Shown: piece by piece, positions 1 through 8,318 of the stretch
How positions within the stretch are numbered: the stretch's first letter is position 1
Layout of the letters: each line of letters opens with the position of its first letter
Assembly (NCBI RefSeq): GCF_007673525.1
Contig: NZ_VDZU01000001.1
Location: 930,001 to 994,000 of the forward strand
Direction: 5' to 3'
Origin: Fictibacillus phosphorivorans
GTDB taxonomy: Bacteria > Bacillota > Bacilli > Bacillales > Fictibacillaceae
DNA: 64,000 nt
The notes under the pieces: generated by a model
The model's input: the letters and a program-made list of their open reading frames with translations, nothing else
What the model was told of the DNA's origin: nothing
The model's database searches: none
Position numbers and translations under genes: made by a program

Positions 1-129
1 GAAAATTTCTCTGGAAAAGGGAATGTTCGCAATAGCATCGACGACCTTCGCATCGAATTTGCTAAAAAAGAACCAAATGCAGTAGCAACAAAGGAAAAAG
101 CAGAAGTAAAAGCTTCAAAGGGAGAATAA
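1..129 (+). CDS. C-terminal end of an unrecognised protein (partial)
   Basis: An open frame enters from the left edge and ends at TAA 127-129, giving the last 42 residues. They are hydrophilic and Lys/Glu/Ala-rich at the very end, like a flexible tail. A strong terminator follows 5 bases later, so this is the last gene of its transcript. No family was recognised from so short a piece. Confidence 0.5.
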   Translation, partial: ENFSGKGNVRNSIDDLRIEFAKKEPNAVATKEKAEVKASKGE

Positions 130-133
130 ATAA

Positions 134-184
134 AAAAAGCTTACTCTCGGCGGGATGGTTAGCCCTGTTAGAGTAAGCTTTTTT
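134..184. terminator. Bidirectional intrinsic terminator
   Basis: A 14-bp stem (134-147 with 170-184) is flanked by an A run on the left and a T run on the right, so it can stop transcription from the partial gene on + and from the yqgV-like gene on -. Confidence 0.8.
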
Positions 185-217
185 GTAAATTTGGTTGCAT
201 TGCTTGATTGAAAGCTC

Positions 218-245
218 GTTCAGCAGCATGAAATGCATGCTGAAC
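218..245. repeat. Near-perfect hairpin without T tract
   Basis: GTTCAGCA plus GCAT on the left pairs with ATGC and TGCTGAAC on the right around a GAA loop, a 12-bp stem with one bulged base. There is no poly-T, so it is not a standard terminator. It lies downstream of the yqgV-like gene on the minus strand and could protect an mRNA 3' end or bind a protein. Confidence 0.4.
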
Positions 246-300
246 AAGCGCCATACGAAAAATACGAGCGCCTACCCAAAATATTAACTCAGGTCAGGGC

Positions 301-612
301 TTAATCCTTATTCATCCGAGCTTCGACAGCCTCTAGCTTTCCGGCCATCGTGGATTTTTTATCACGGCGGTCATCAATGCGAATGTTTGTGGCAACTCGC
401 TGAATGCCTTTTGAGAATGGAACCTCGTGAAGCTGTTGGATTACATGAAAGAGATCAGGAAGTTCTCCTTCAATTAGTGTGCTCATCGGAGTAAGCTGGT
501 AATTTACCTTATCTTCGTTTTGCTTAAGAACTTTTTGAATTTCAGCTACATATTCACTAACACTTGGAGTCTCAGTACCGATTGGAATGATCGTAATATC
601 TACAATAGCCAT
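301..612 (-). CDS. yqgV: MTH1187-family thiamine-binding protein (YqgV-like)
   Basis: A 103-residue protein with the MTH1187/YkoF-type fold signature: an N-terminal beta strand (AIVDITIIPIGT), then SVSEYVAEI, a central LTPMSTLIEGE strand and the late NIRIDDRRDKK segment. Family members are small cytoplasmic proteins that bind thiamine or related pyrimidines; no catalytic activity is established. Length is normal for the family. The start is supported by a GAGGTG-type ribosome site upstream on the minus strand. It is transcribed alone and ends toward the bidirectional terminator at 134-184. Confidence 0.88.
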   Translation of the reverse strand: MAIVDITIIPIGTETPSVSEYVAEIQKVLKQNEDKVNYQLTPMSTLIEGELPDLFHVIQQLHEVPFSKGIQRVATNIRIDDRRDKKSTMAGKLEAVEARMNKD

Positions 613-684
613 GTATAGAACACCTCAACTTTTTTCTTTATTGTAGCAAACGCCACCATAATGACAAACAAAAGGATGATACAT

Positions 685-1104
685 ATGGAAATACAGAATG
701 CGAGAGAGACTGATTTTCATAATATTATAGAATTAGATAAAAAAATGATAGGGAGTGATCATCGAAAAGAAGAAATCGTTCAGGCGATAAAAGAGGAAAG
801 ATGTTTGATCATGTATCAGGAAGATAAAATCGTTGCATTTCTTATCTATCACACTCATTTTTTTGACTGCTGTTTTATATCGCTCATCATGGTTGACCCT
901 TTTTATCAGAGAAAAGGACTGGCCAGTAGTTTGTTAACGCACATGAGTAAGATTTCACCCACAAACAAACTATTCTCATCAACAAATGAATCCAATGAGT
1001 CTATGAAAAAGACCTTTATCAAGAATCAATTTAAGAAGAGTGGTTTTGTCGATAACTTAGACGAAGGAGATCCGGAAATTATTTATTTTAAAGAATGTTA
1101 CTGA
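685..1104 (+). CDS. GNAT family N-acetyltransferase
   Basis: A 139-residue protein in the GNAT fold. It opens with the typical strand MEIQNARETDF. The acetyl-CoA pyrophosphate loop is visible as VDPFYQRKGLASSLL (Q/R-x-x-G-x-G/A) in the middle. The substrate cannot be inferred. ATG 685 is chosen over ATG 661 because AAAGGA lies 8 bases upstream of 685 and family members begin at this strand. The following Nif3-like gene starts 35 bases after its stop, so the two probably share a transcript. Confidence 0.82.
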   Translation: MEIQNARETDFHNIIELDKKMIGSDHRKEEIVQAIKEERCLIMYQEDKIVAFLIYHTHFFDCCFISLIMVDPFYQRKGLASSLLTHMSKISPTNKLFSSTNESNESMKKTFIKNQFKKSGFVDNLDEGDPEIIYFKECY

Positions 1105-1139
1105 GTATGTATCAACATGCCAGAAAGGAAGAAAAAAAG

Positions 1140-2009
1140 ATGGTGAAACTAAAGAGAATAGATCATGCGATCGATGAACTTTTTACATATAGAAAAATTG
1201 GAACAGATCCAGCGTTCAGTCGGTTTATTCCAATGGTTTACGACCCAATCCATTATGATTGGCGCGATGAGTTTGAACCCGAATTTACAAAACTGTTCAA
1301 TGGACTCATGCTTAGAGGAGATGAAGAGGTCAATCGTGTATTTTCGGCTGTGTTTCCTACAGAAGAAGTATTAGAAAGACCAATTGTTATGGAATGCGGA
1401 GATCCCAAAGGGAAATGGGGAAGAGGCTTTATGCCGATACCTCCACATTTTATCGAACAGATGAAGACAAAGCGTTTATCAGTGTTTACGCTTCATGTAC
1501 CCCTCGATTATTCGCGCGAAATCAGCACGAGTGATGCATGGAGAGAAGCTCTAAACGCAAAAGTGATTGGAGAGCTGTTGAAGGATGATAACGGAGCTTG
1601 TGGCATTCTTTGTGAAATAGCTCCAACTTCCACAGAAAACTTGATTCATCGTTCTACTGAAATGTTCGGAATCCCTTATGCAGATGTGCATGGTCCTTTC
1701 CATAACCACATAACGAAAATTGCGATTGTAGCCGGGTGCGGTGATAAAGTAGAAGCGATGATCGAAGCGGAAAGGATGGGAGCAGAAGCTTATTTAACAG
1801 GAGAGGTACACTGTCACATTGATAATGATTACGGTAAAAAGAAGTATGAACAGATGAAAAGCTATATCGCTCAAACAACAATGAGCTTAATCGGAGTATC
1901 GCATTCTGCTTCCGAATATTTAGTGCACAGCACACAGTTAAAATCTTGGTTTGAAGAGAAGATTCAATTGCCTGTAACACTTTTGCCACAGAGTAAATGG
2001 TGGGTATGA
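1140..2009 (+). CDS. Nif3-like dinuclear metal-centre protein (divergent)
   Basis: A 289-residue protein related to the Nif3/YqfO/YbgI family (often labelled GTP cyclohydrolase I type 2-like), whose members form toroidal hexamers with two metals per subunit. Visible landmarks are HVPLDYS (metal-ligand H-x-x-x-D), a glycine-rich IVAGCGDKVE strand, GAEAYLTGEVHCH, and GVSHSASEYLV (H-x-x-x-E). The tandem HH found near the N-terminal third of classical members is not seen, so metal binding may differ. ATG 1140 has GGA 10 bases upstream and replaces the longer frame that overlaps the preceding gene. The physiological role of the family is unsettled. Confidence 0.75.
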   Translation: MVKLKRIDHAIDELFTYRKIGTDPAFSRFIPMVYDPIHYDWRDEFEPEFTKLFNGLMLRGDEEVNRVFSAVFPTEEVLERPIVMECGDPKGKWGRGFMPIPPHFIEQMKTKRLSVFTLHVPLDYSREISTSDAWREALNAKVIGELLKDDNGACGILCEIAPTSTENLIHRSTEMFGIPYADVHGPFHNHITKIAIVAGCGDKVEAMIEAERMGAEAYLTGEVHCHIDNDYGKKKYEQMKSYIAQTTMSLIGVSHSASEYLVHSTQLKSWFEEKIQLPVTLLPQSKWWV

Positions 2010-2049
2010 ATCAAACAAAACAATAGAGAGATGATCGTGAGGAGAAAAC

Positions 2050-2583
2050 ATGAACATACGACGAGCTCAAATAACAGATGCAGCAGAAATAGCCAAAGTA
2101 CACGTAAAAAGCTGGCAGCAATCTTATAGAGGTCTAGTAGATGACGACTATCTATTAGAGATGTCGGTCACAGAAAGAGTAGAAAGATGGCGTGAATGGC
2201 TGATGCAGAAATCACACATCGTACTTGTTTTAGAAGATGAAAATAAAGAGCTTTGTGGATTTATATCTGGAGGTTCCATCAGATCACAACATCCATATGA
2301 GAGTGAAGTATATGCTTTTTATTTATTAAAAGAAGTGCAACTAAAAGGACACGGTACAAAAATGCTTAAAAGATTCTCAGAAGAACTTCTTTCTTTAGGT
2401 AAGAAGAGTATGATCGTATGGGTATTAAAAGATAATCCATCAAAACAAGCATATATTTCTTTGGGCGGGAAAAAGATAGATGAAGAACAGATTACAATAG
2501 GAAAGCAGCAGATGTTAGAAGAATGCTTTGCTTGGGATGACATAGCTGTAATTCTTACGACTAGTAAGGATCACATGGGTTAA
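2050..2583 (+). CDS. GNAT family N-acetyltransferase
   Basis: A 177-residue acetyltransferase of the GNAT superfamily. The N-terminus MNIRRAQITDAAEIAKVHVKSW is the usual opening of family members. The acetyl-CoA site is the VQLKGHGTKML segment near residues 95-105, and NPSKQAYISLGGKK is the late conserved helix-turn. GGAG precedes ATG by 8 bases. The substrate is not predictable. It is the second acetyltransferase within 2 kb but is not a close copy of the first. Confidence 0.85.
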   Translation: MNIRRAQITDAAEIAKVHVKSWQQSYRGLVDDDYLLEMSVTERVERWREWLMQKSHIVLVLEDENKELCGFISGGSIRSQHPYESEVYAFYLLKEVQLKGHGTKMLKRFSEELLSLGKKSMIVWVLKDNPSKQAYISLGGKKIDEEQITIGKQQMLEECFAWDDIAVILTTSKDHMG

Positions 2584-2694
2584 ATACATAGTAACAATCT
2601 AACTACATTATACTTAAATGTAATTTTCTCTTTCCAAATCATCCAATTTATCGTTACAATGGTAGAAGGTGTAAAAAAAGAAGTTGGTGACGTC

Positions 2695-3309
2695 ATGGAA
2701 TTTGATTTAATAAATATCATTCATCAATATAGCTACTTTGGTATTTTTTTATTATTGGCACTAGGAATTATCGGCTTACCTATTCCAGATGAGATCCTTT
2801 TAGCCACTGTAGGATACTTCATTTTTGCAGGAGATCTTCCAGCTCTGCCTGCTGTATTGAGTGCTTTTTTAGGAGCGATCACGGGTATAACGGGTAGCTA
2901 TTATTTTGGAAACATCTGTGGTAAACCTCTATTAAAAAGGGTAGGACCAAAATTTGGAGTTTCTGAAGAGAAGATAGATAAAACACAGAATTTCTTTTTA
3001 AAGTATGGCAAATCGGCTTTGTTTTTTGGTTACTTTATGCCAGGAATAAGACACCTGACTGCTTACTTTGCAGGAATGTATTCTTTAAATGGGAGACAAT
3101 TTGCACTTTACGCTTATAGTGGCGCTATGTTCTGGTGTTCGTTCTTTATCGTTATTGGCTATCAGCTTGCAGGTCGATGGGCTTTAGTTATGGAAGTGAT
3201 CCATAAGGTTGGTCTGTTCGCATTTACAATCGTAATCCTTAGTATTGTTGCGTGGATCATCTTCAAGCCAAAAAATAAAGGCTCCTATTCGAATGGATGG
3301 TTTAAATAA
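2695..3309 (+). CDS. DedA/VTT-family membrane protein
   Basis: About 204 residues with several membrane segments. The DedA signature is present: an N-terminal re-entrant segment with GLPIPDEILL, the glycine-rich GAITGITGSYYFGN stretch, and the downstream GYFMPGIRHLTAYFAGM, which carries the conserved R. Members act at the cytoplasmic membrane, and recent work implicates several in lipid scrambling or undecaprenyl phosphate recycling. MEFDLINIIHQY matches the usual N-terminus; the in-frame ATG at 2659 has no better ribosome site. It is monocistronic, followed by a terminator. Confidence 0.85.
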   Translation: MEFDLINIIHQYSYFGIFLLLALGIIGLPIPDEILLATVGYFIFAGDLPALPAVLSAFLGAITGITGSYYFGNICGKPLLKRVGPKFGVSEEKIDKTQNFFLKYGKSALFFGYFMPGIRHLTAYFAGMYSLNGRQFALYAYSGAMFWCSFFIVIGYQLAGRWALVMEVIHKVGLFAFTIVILSIVAWIIFKPKNKGSYSNGWFK

Positions 3310-3313
3310 TAAT

Positions 3314-3341
3314 GTCTTCCAATGCTGGAAGGCTTTTTTTT
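3314..3341 (+). terminator. Intrinsic terminator after the DedA gene
   Basis: GTCTTCC pairs with GGAAGGC around a short loop, followed by eight T. Confidence 0.8.
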
Positions 3342-3367
3342 ATGTCTAGAGATAAAATCATGGTTAT

Positions 3368-3397
3368 GTATATTTTCTCTTCAAGAAACAAATTTTA
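3368..3397 (+). promoter_or_regulatory. Candidate sigma-G promoter for the YhcN-like gene
   Basis: GTATA at 3368-3372, then 18 bases, then AATTTTA at 3391-3397. This is one mismatch from the sigma-G pattern (GHATR, N18, CATNHTA), and YhcN-type lipoproteins are forespore products in Bacillus subtilis. Confidence 0.45.
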
Positions 3398-3436
3398 TTA
3401 GATGACAGTCAAAAATTTTTAAAGGAGTGTCATTTA

Positions 3437-3979
3437 ATGAAAAAGACTATTCTCGTTACTTCAATGGCCGTGATGCTTTCATCGTTTCTAGGTGCTTGTG
3501 GGATGAACAACAACGACAAGGACATGGGAAAAGAAGCGCGTAACAACATGACTGAAGTGAACTACGACAATCGTGCTGATCGCAATATGGATAACATGAA
3601 CAACAACATGGATATGGGTATGGATAATCAATACGACGAAAACACGCGTATGGATGTAGCAGATAAAGCAGCTAATAACGTAACAGATCTTAAAGAAGTA
3701 GACGATGCAACTGTTATCGTTACAGAGAACAATGCTTATGTAGCTGCAAAGCTTAAAGGCGGCGAGAGCATGAAGCTTTCGAGAGAAACAGAAAAGAAGA
3801 TCGGGGATACGGTTCGAAAAACAGATCCTGATATCAATGATGTATTTGTTTCAACGAATCCTGATTTCATCGATCGTATGAACGGATATGCAGATGAAAT
3901 CAACAAAGGAAATCCTGTTTCTGGTTTCGTAAAAGAGTTTAACGATACGATCAAGCGTGTGTTCCCAACCAACCGTTAA
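3437..3979 (+). CDS. YhcN/YlaJ-family sporulation lipoprotein
   Basis: A 180-residue lipoprotein with a hydrophobic signal ending in LGAC, so Cys21 is the likely lipidated residue. An Asn/Met/Asp-rich low-complexity linker (about residues 22-75) leads to a C-terminal YhcN/YlaJ domain: VADKAANNVTDLKEVDDATVIV, then TEKKIGDTVRKTDPDINDVFVSTNPD. In Bacillus such proteins sit in the forespore inner membrane and affect spore outgrowth. AAAGGAG lies 8 bases before ATG. A candidate sigma-G promoter lies upstream and an 11-bp hairpin lies downstream. Confidence 0.85.
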   Translation: MKKTILVTSMAVMLSSFLGACGMNNNDKDMGKEARNNMTEVNYDNRADRNMDNMNNNMDMGMDNQYDENTRMDVADKAANNVTDLKEVDDATVIVTENNAYVAAKLKGGESMKLSRETEKKIGDTVRKTDPDINDVFVSTNPDFIDRMNGYADEINKGNPVSGFVKEFNDTIKRVFPTNR

Positions 3980-3985
3980 GTGATT

Positions 3986-4012
3986 AAAGGGCTGAGTATG
4001 TCTCAGTCCTTT
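3986..4012 (+). terminator. Hairpin with weak T tract after the YhcN-like gene
   Basis: An 11-bp stem (AAAGGGCTGAG with CTCAGTCCTTT) follows the stop codon. The 3' side is only moderately T-rich, so termination may be partial. Confidence 0.55.
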
Positions 4013-4024
4013 ACTTACGAAAAC

Positions 4025-4039
4025 ATTTATTAGAAAATT
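4025..4039 (+). promoter_or_regulatory. Possible CodY box upstream of brnQ
   Basis: ATTTATTAGAAAATT matches 12 of 15 positions of the CodY consensus AATTTTCWGAAAATT. It lies just upstream of the candidate -35. BrnQ genes in Bacilli are known CodY targets, which makes the match plausible. Confidence 0.35.
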
Positions 4040-4054
4040 CATTATATCTGAATA

Positions 4055-4083
4055 TTGACTCCAATCTCATATCATGTTACAAA
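4055..4083 (+). promoter_or_regulatory. Candidate sigma-A promoter of brnQ
   Basis: TTGACT at 4055-4060, a 17-base spacer, then TACAAA at 4078-4083. The transcript would have a leader of about 75 bases with no T-box elements seen. Confidence 0.45.
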
Positions 4084-4167
4084 TACATATGGATAAAAAA
4101 ATATTTCGACAAAATTCGATAAATACAAAATAATATCTTATTGATGACCACGGAGGAGGAATATTAC

Positions 4168-5481
4168 ATGCAGATGCGAACGCTCTCGGTGGGCTTAATG
4201 TTATTTGCTTTGTTTTTTGGAGCTGGAAACCTGATCTTTCCACCAGCATTGGGTCAGTCAGCAGGCGAAATGGTCTGGCAATCCATGATTGGTTTTTTTA
4301 TAACAGGAGTTGGTTTGCCTTTACTTGGCGTTATTGCACTGGCTCGCACAGGTGGTGGTTTACAAACGTTAACTGAAAGAGTAAATCCATTATTCGGTTC
4401 AGTTTTCGCAATCATCCTTTATTTAGCTATCGGACCATTCTTCGGAATTCCAAGAACAGGTACTGTTTCATATGAAATGGCATTCGTTCCGTTTTTACCA
4501 GAAAGTATGAACAACGGCTTAACGCTTTTTTTGTTTACAGTCGTATTTTTTGCTGTAACGTATTGGCTCTCTTTAAATCCATCTAAACTTGTAGATCGGA
4601 TTGGAAATATTCTAACACCCTTGTTATTGTTAATTATTTTTTCTTTATTAGTAAAAGCAATCATAACACCAGTAGGAAAATTAGGAACTGCATCTCCTGA
4701 TTATGCTAGTAATCCTTTAGTTAAAGGATTTATGGATGGATACTTGACGATGGATACACTAGGAGCACTTGCGTTTGGTATCGTAGTTATCACAGCCGTA
4801 AAGCGACCAGATGTGAAAAAAGAACAAGTGACCAAAATGGTTATCAAGGCAGGTTTGATCGCAGCTACTTGTTTAGCAGCTGTTTATGGCATCTTAGCGT
4901 ATTTAGGAGCAACTAGTCAGGCACTAGGTCAAACAGATAACGGTGGGCAAATTCTTACGAATGTTGTAGCAGAACTATTTGGACCGTTCGGAAACGTACT
5001 ACTTGGACTAGCTGTAGCACTTGCTTGTTTGACAACTTCAGTAGGTCTTGTAACTGCATGTGGTGAATTTGCAAAAAAAATGTTCCCAACTGTTTCTTAT
5101 AAATCAGTTGTACTCATCATGAGCGTTTTCAGTGCAGGTGTTGCAAACTTAGGATTAACTCAATTAATCTCAGTTTCTGTACCTGTTTTAACAGCAATCT
5201 ATCCGATAGCAATCGTTTTGATTTTGCTTTCTTTCCTACATGAATGGTTCTCTGGAAGGAAGGAAGTATACATCGGTGGAATCGTTGCAACTGCACTGGT
5301 TTCAATAGCAGATGGATTAAAAGCTTTTGGACTTAAACTCAGTGCAATCGAACAGATTTATTCGTATATCCCTCTTTATGCAGATGGAATTGGGTGGCTG
5401 ATCCCAGCAATCATTGGATCGGTTGTAGGTTTTATCATTGCTGTAATAAGAGGTAGAATCGTTATTTTCTCTACAAATTAA
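4168..5481 (+). CDS. brnQ: Branched-chain amino acid carrier BrnQ (LIVCS family)
   Basis: A 437-residue polytopic membrane protein of the LIVCS family, which imports leucine, isoleucine and valine with a cation. The family opening FALFFGAGNLIFPPALGQ is at residues 10-28, and GPFFGIPRTGTVSYE follows near residue 95. About 12 hydrophobic segments are visible. ATG 4168 is chosen because GGAGGAGG (4152-4159) precedes it, whereas the earlier TTG/ATG lie upstream of that ribosome site. It is a single-gene unit with its own promoter, possible CodY box and terminator. Confidence 0.93.
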   Translation: MQMRTLSVGLMLFALFFGAGNLIFPPALGQSAGEMVWQSMIGFFITGVGLPLLGVIALARTGGGLQTLTERVNPLFGSVFAIILYLAIGPFFGIPRTGTVSYEMAFVPFLPESMNNGLTLFLFTVVFFAVTYWLSLNPSKLVDRIGNILTPLLLLIIFSLLVKAIITPVGKLGTASPDYASNPLVKGFMDGYLTMDTLGALAFGIVVITAVKRPDVKKEQVTKMVIKAGLIAATCLAAVYGILAYLGATSQALGQTDNGGQILTNVVAELFGPFGNVLLGLAVALACLTTSVGLVTACGEFAKKMFPTVSYKSVVLIMSVFSAGVANLGLTQLISVSVPVLTAIYPIAIVLILLSFLHEWFSGRKEVYIGGIVATALVSIADGLKAFGLKLSAIEQIYSYIPLYADGIGWLIPAIIGSVVGFIIAVIRGRIVIFSTN

Positions 5482-5490
5482 TCCAAAATG

Positions 5491-5526
5491 AATGCCTTAG
5501 GATCAGAATCCTAAGGCATTTTTTTG
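5491..5526. terminator. Terminator shared by brnQ and the convergent FAD oxidoreductase
   Basis: A 12-bp stem (AATGCCTTAGGAT with ATCCTAAGGCATT) is followed by T's on + and bounded by A's usable on -. Confidence 0.85.
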
Positions 5527-5533
5527 ATTTTAT

Positions 5534-6991
5534 TTAAACCAACGCTGGTATCTTTTCCTTTATCTTAGCTGCAACGTTTTGAGCGATCCATACGCCACAT
5601 GCACTTGCTTGGGCGAGACCACGCGTAATTCCAGCACCATCTCCACCAACGTAGAGTCCGTTGATCTCTGACTCAAACTTATCATCAAGCTTCGGACGTG
5701 CAGAATAGAACTTAGCTTCTACACCATAGAACAAGGTGTGTTCTGATGCGATACCTGGTGTAACTTTATCTAAGGCTTCAGTCATTTCAATCAAACTTTT
5801 CATCGTGTTATAAGGAAGCACAAGCCCGAGGTCACCAGGGACAGCTTCTTTTAATGTTGGACGAAGGAAGCCTTCTTTAATCCGCTTATCCGTAGAGCGG
5901 CGCCCTTTTAAGATATCTCCATATTTCTGAACGACAAGTCCACCCATAGAAAGCTGATTAGCAAGTCTTGAAACCTCATGAGCGTATTCAGTGGGTTGAT
6001 CAAACGGTTCAGCGAATTGATGTGATACGAGTAACGCAAAGTTTGTGTTCTCACTGCCTAGCTTAGGGTCTTTATAAGCGTGTCCGTTCGCAAGCATAAT
6101 ACCGGAATGGTTTTCTACGACTACATGTCCGGAAGGGTTGGAACAGAACGTTCTTACTTTCGTGCCAACAGATGTATTAAAAACAAACTTTCCTTCATAA
6201 AGGTGCTTGTTGATCTCTTCCATCACCAAGTTGGAAGTCTCCACACGAACGCCAATATCTACTTGGTTAGCTGTCATTCTAATACGTCGTTTCTTTAAAA
6301 TCTTAGTAAGCCAAGTTGAACCATCACGGCCAGGAACAATGACTACTTTCTCAGATGTAAGAGAGGTTCCGTCTTTTAAAAGGATTCCTTTTGCTACATA
6401 ACCATCAGTTGTTCGTTCTGTAATGAGATCTTCAACCTCAGCTTTATATTTCATTTCAATGCGCGTTTTTAAGTACTCATAGATGCTTTTCAGTATTTCA
6501 AGGTTTTGTTCTGTACCAAGATGACGCACTTGAGCTCTTAGAAGCTTCAAACCAGCTGCATAGCCGCGCTTTTCAATATCTTTTACTTCTGGTGTCAGCG
6601 GGTCAGTAATAGAATCTGTGGCACCGTGCTCCAAGTTAATCTCATCTACATATTTAATAAGTTCAACAACTTGTTCTTCAGAAAGATAATCAGTCATCCA
6701 TCCTCCAAATTCGCTTGTAATATTGAACTTTCCATCCGAATAAGCTCCTGCTCCGCCAAAACCGTTCGTTATGGAACAAGCTGGTAAACAACCGGCGAAT
6801 TCTTTTCTACCTGCTGCAGGCGGACATTTTTGAATCTTTTTCTCTAGTATCGGACAAGAACGTGCATAGATATCATGTCCTTTATCTATTAACAAAATCT
6901 TTGCATCTGGAAGCTGTCTTGTTAGTTCATAGCTTGTAAAGATACCTGCAGGACCTGCGCCAACAACAATTACATCATAATGGGTATTCAT
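5534..6991 (-). CDS. FAD-dependent oxidoreductase (COG2509-type)
   Basis: A 485-residue flavoprotein. The Rossmann FAD motif VIVVGAGPAG is at residues 7-16, followed by the acidic end of strand 2 (LLIDKG). The Cys-rich segment with CPILEKKIQKCPPAAG and GCLPACSI is typical of the COG2509 uncharacterised FAD dehydrogenases. The C-terminus has a second FAD contact (GLYVGGDGAGITRGLAQASACG). GGGGGATT lies before ATG 6991, so the longer frame to 7057 is not used. It is probably a cytoplasmic dehydrogenase of unknown substrate, and is monocistronic. Confidence 0.85.
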   Translation of the reverse strand: MNTHYDVIVVGAGPAGIFTSYELTRQLPDAKILLIDKGHDIYARSCPILEKKIQKCPPAAGRKEFAGCLPACSITNGFGGAGAYSDGKFNITSEFGGWMTDYLSEEQVVELIKYVDEINLEHGATDSITDPLTPEVKDIEKRGYAAGLKLLRAQVRHLGTEQNLEILKSIYEYLKTRIEMKYKAEVEDLITERTTDGYVAKGILLKDGTSLTSEKVVIVPGRDGSTWLTKILKKRRIRMTANQVDIGVRVETSNLVMEEINKHLYEGKFVFNTSVGTKVRTFCSNPSGHVVVENHSGIMLANGHAYKDPKLGSENTNFALLVSHQFAEPFDQPTEYAHEVSRLANQLSMGGLVVQKYGDILKGRRSTDKRIKEGFLRPTLKEAVPGDLGLVLPYNTMKSLIEMTEALDKVTPGIASEHTLFYGVEAKFYSARPKLDDKFESEINGLYVGGDGAGITRGLAQASACGVWIAQNVAAKIKEKIPALV

Positions 6992-7330
6992 AATAATCCC
7001 CCTTGAAATACTTGGTAGTTTTTCTTGAATTGTTTTTTCCCTTGGTAAATATAACAATTATTAAAATGAATTTCAACTGAAATACGAACAATTTAATAAA
7101 AAAATATAATTTTATTCGTGTTTTAGTATTAGATGGGGATTGTGCTAAATGAGCTGAAGATTAATAATTATAGAGGATTTTTTTATACGGTGCTGGGTAA
7201 TATTGATCTGTTACCACACATAATTTCTGAATTCCGCGAGTTTTTGCTGTATGTCCGCGAGTCAAACATGTATCAACAAATCCTACACGCACTATACCCC
7301 TAATACAAACAAGCAAGCTACTCTCTCAAA
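6992..7330. other. Gene-free region with promoter-like AT-rich DNA and two repeat units
   Basis: The region holds the upstream DNA of the minus-strand FAD gene and, at 7233-7274, two 21-base units beginning TCCGCGAG. No small ORF with a convincing ribosome site was found. Confidence 0.4.
7233..7274. repeat. Two 21-nt degenerate tandem units (core TCCGCGAG)
   Basis: Units at 7233-7253 and 7254-7274 share TCCGCGAGT and then diverge. They lie about 60 bases beyond the terminator of the minus-strand gene. The same core occurs in the array at 40863-40946. Confidence 0.5.
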
Positions 7331-7361
7331 ACAAAAAACCTAAAGAAAAGCTTCTTCAGGT
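7331..7361 (-). terminator. Intrinsic terminator of the secreted-protein gene
   Basis: On the minus strand ACCTGAAG pairs with CTTTAGGT and is followed by TTTTTTGTTTT, directly after the stop codon. Confidence 0.75.
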
Positions 7362-8189
7362 TTAGAATCTTATTTTCATGATTTTCCAGCTGTCTGTCAT
7401 TGATTTTCTTTCCATTAGAAAGGTAAAGGCATCTGTTTGTAATCCATTATCATCGTATTTTTTTACTCTTGCTCTTATTTCAGTTCGTACAACAGGTGGA
7501 TACCGGGTGCTTGGTGACCTGATCTCATACTGCATGCTTGTGATCCCTTTGAACAGTTTTTTAATAGTAGGATCTGCTAGCAGAGTCTTGTTTAGGACAG
7601 GCGTGGCTATTTTTATGTCTCGCTGTTTCATTCCGACTAAAAACATAGAAACAGCTTGTTTCGCGCTTGCTCCAGCTGCGTATTTAGATAGTTGTCCTCC
7701 AGCTTTTAAAATCATAAATTGATGAGAAGGGTCAATATTGCGAGAACGATGTGTTGAACTTCCTAAGAAATGTATGCAAAAGTGACCCGGAAAACCGTTT
7801 TCTAACGCACCTGCTCCATGAGGCATTCCATGCATGCTACCAGCGAGCATCCTGCCTTTTACGGGAATTAGGATAGCCCGTCGATTCCAACTCCATTTAT
7901 CGTTGTATAAATGCTTCAAAACAGCTGTATCATCTCGAGTCAAAGGCTGTACGTCAGCATGTTTATTGCCAGCCCTTCTTTGTACTTGAAAATAAAACCC
8001 AGTCTCTAGATCCACGACTTTAAATGTGGCACCTTTAGGAAGGAGCTTGTTTACTTTCTCCCACTCTACGACCTCCCCCTTTTTTACAATTGGGAAATAA
8101 GTAAGGGGTTCTTTTGCTTCAGAGGTGTGGGGAAAGAAGAAGCTTAAACAAGCTGTTAATAGAACTCCAGTCATGATCTTATTCCACAT
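7362..8189 (-). CDS. Secreted protein of unknown function with HGMPHG and HFCIHF motifs
   Basis: A 275-residue protein with an N-terminal signal peptide ending near SEA-KEP (about residue 25). The central part (about residues 60-165) carries a block also recalled from uncharacterised Bacillus/Clostridium exported proteins: ADVQPLTRDDTAVLK, KWSWNRRAI, SMHGMPHGAGALENGFPGHFCIHF and STHRSRNIDPSHQ. The clustered His and one Cys look like an active site or metal site and are loosely reminiscent of the SHGC region of YkuD transpeptidases, but this is inference. The C-terminal 60 residues look like a separate beta-rich domain. GAGGA precedes ATG by 7 bases. Confidence 0.72.
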   Translation of the reverse strand: MWNKIMTGVLLTACLSFFFPHTSEAKEPLTYFPIVKKGEVVEWEKVNKLLPKGATFKVVDLETGFYFQVQRRAGNKHADVQPLTRDDTAVLKHLYNDKWSWNRRAILIPVKGRMLAGSMHGMPHGAGALENGFPGHFCIHFLGSSTHRSRNIDPSHQFMILKAGGQLSKYAAGASAKQAVSMFLVGMKQRDIKIATPVLNKTLLADPTIKKLFKGITSMQYEIRSPSTRYPPVVRTEIRARVKKYDDNGLQTDAFTFLMERKSMTDSWKIMKIRF

Positions 8190-8318
8190 AGTCAGTCCTC
8201 AATTCCGTATGTTTTTCTCTTCCTTAATATGGATTGTTTTGTCCTTTTTATCCTTCAAAAATAAGGAAGTGAATAAAAAGCAATGGATGCTTCGTCTAAA
8301 AAGAAAAGGGGGAGCTTT

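Noticed and set aside
3980..4167. T-box leader upstream of brnQ
   Set aside because: No T-box sequence (TGGNACCGCG type) or specifier stem was found in the 75-base leader.
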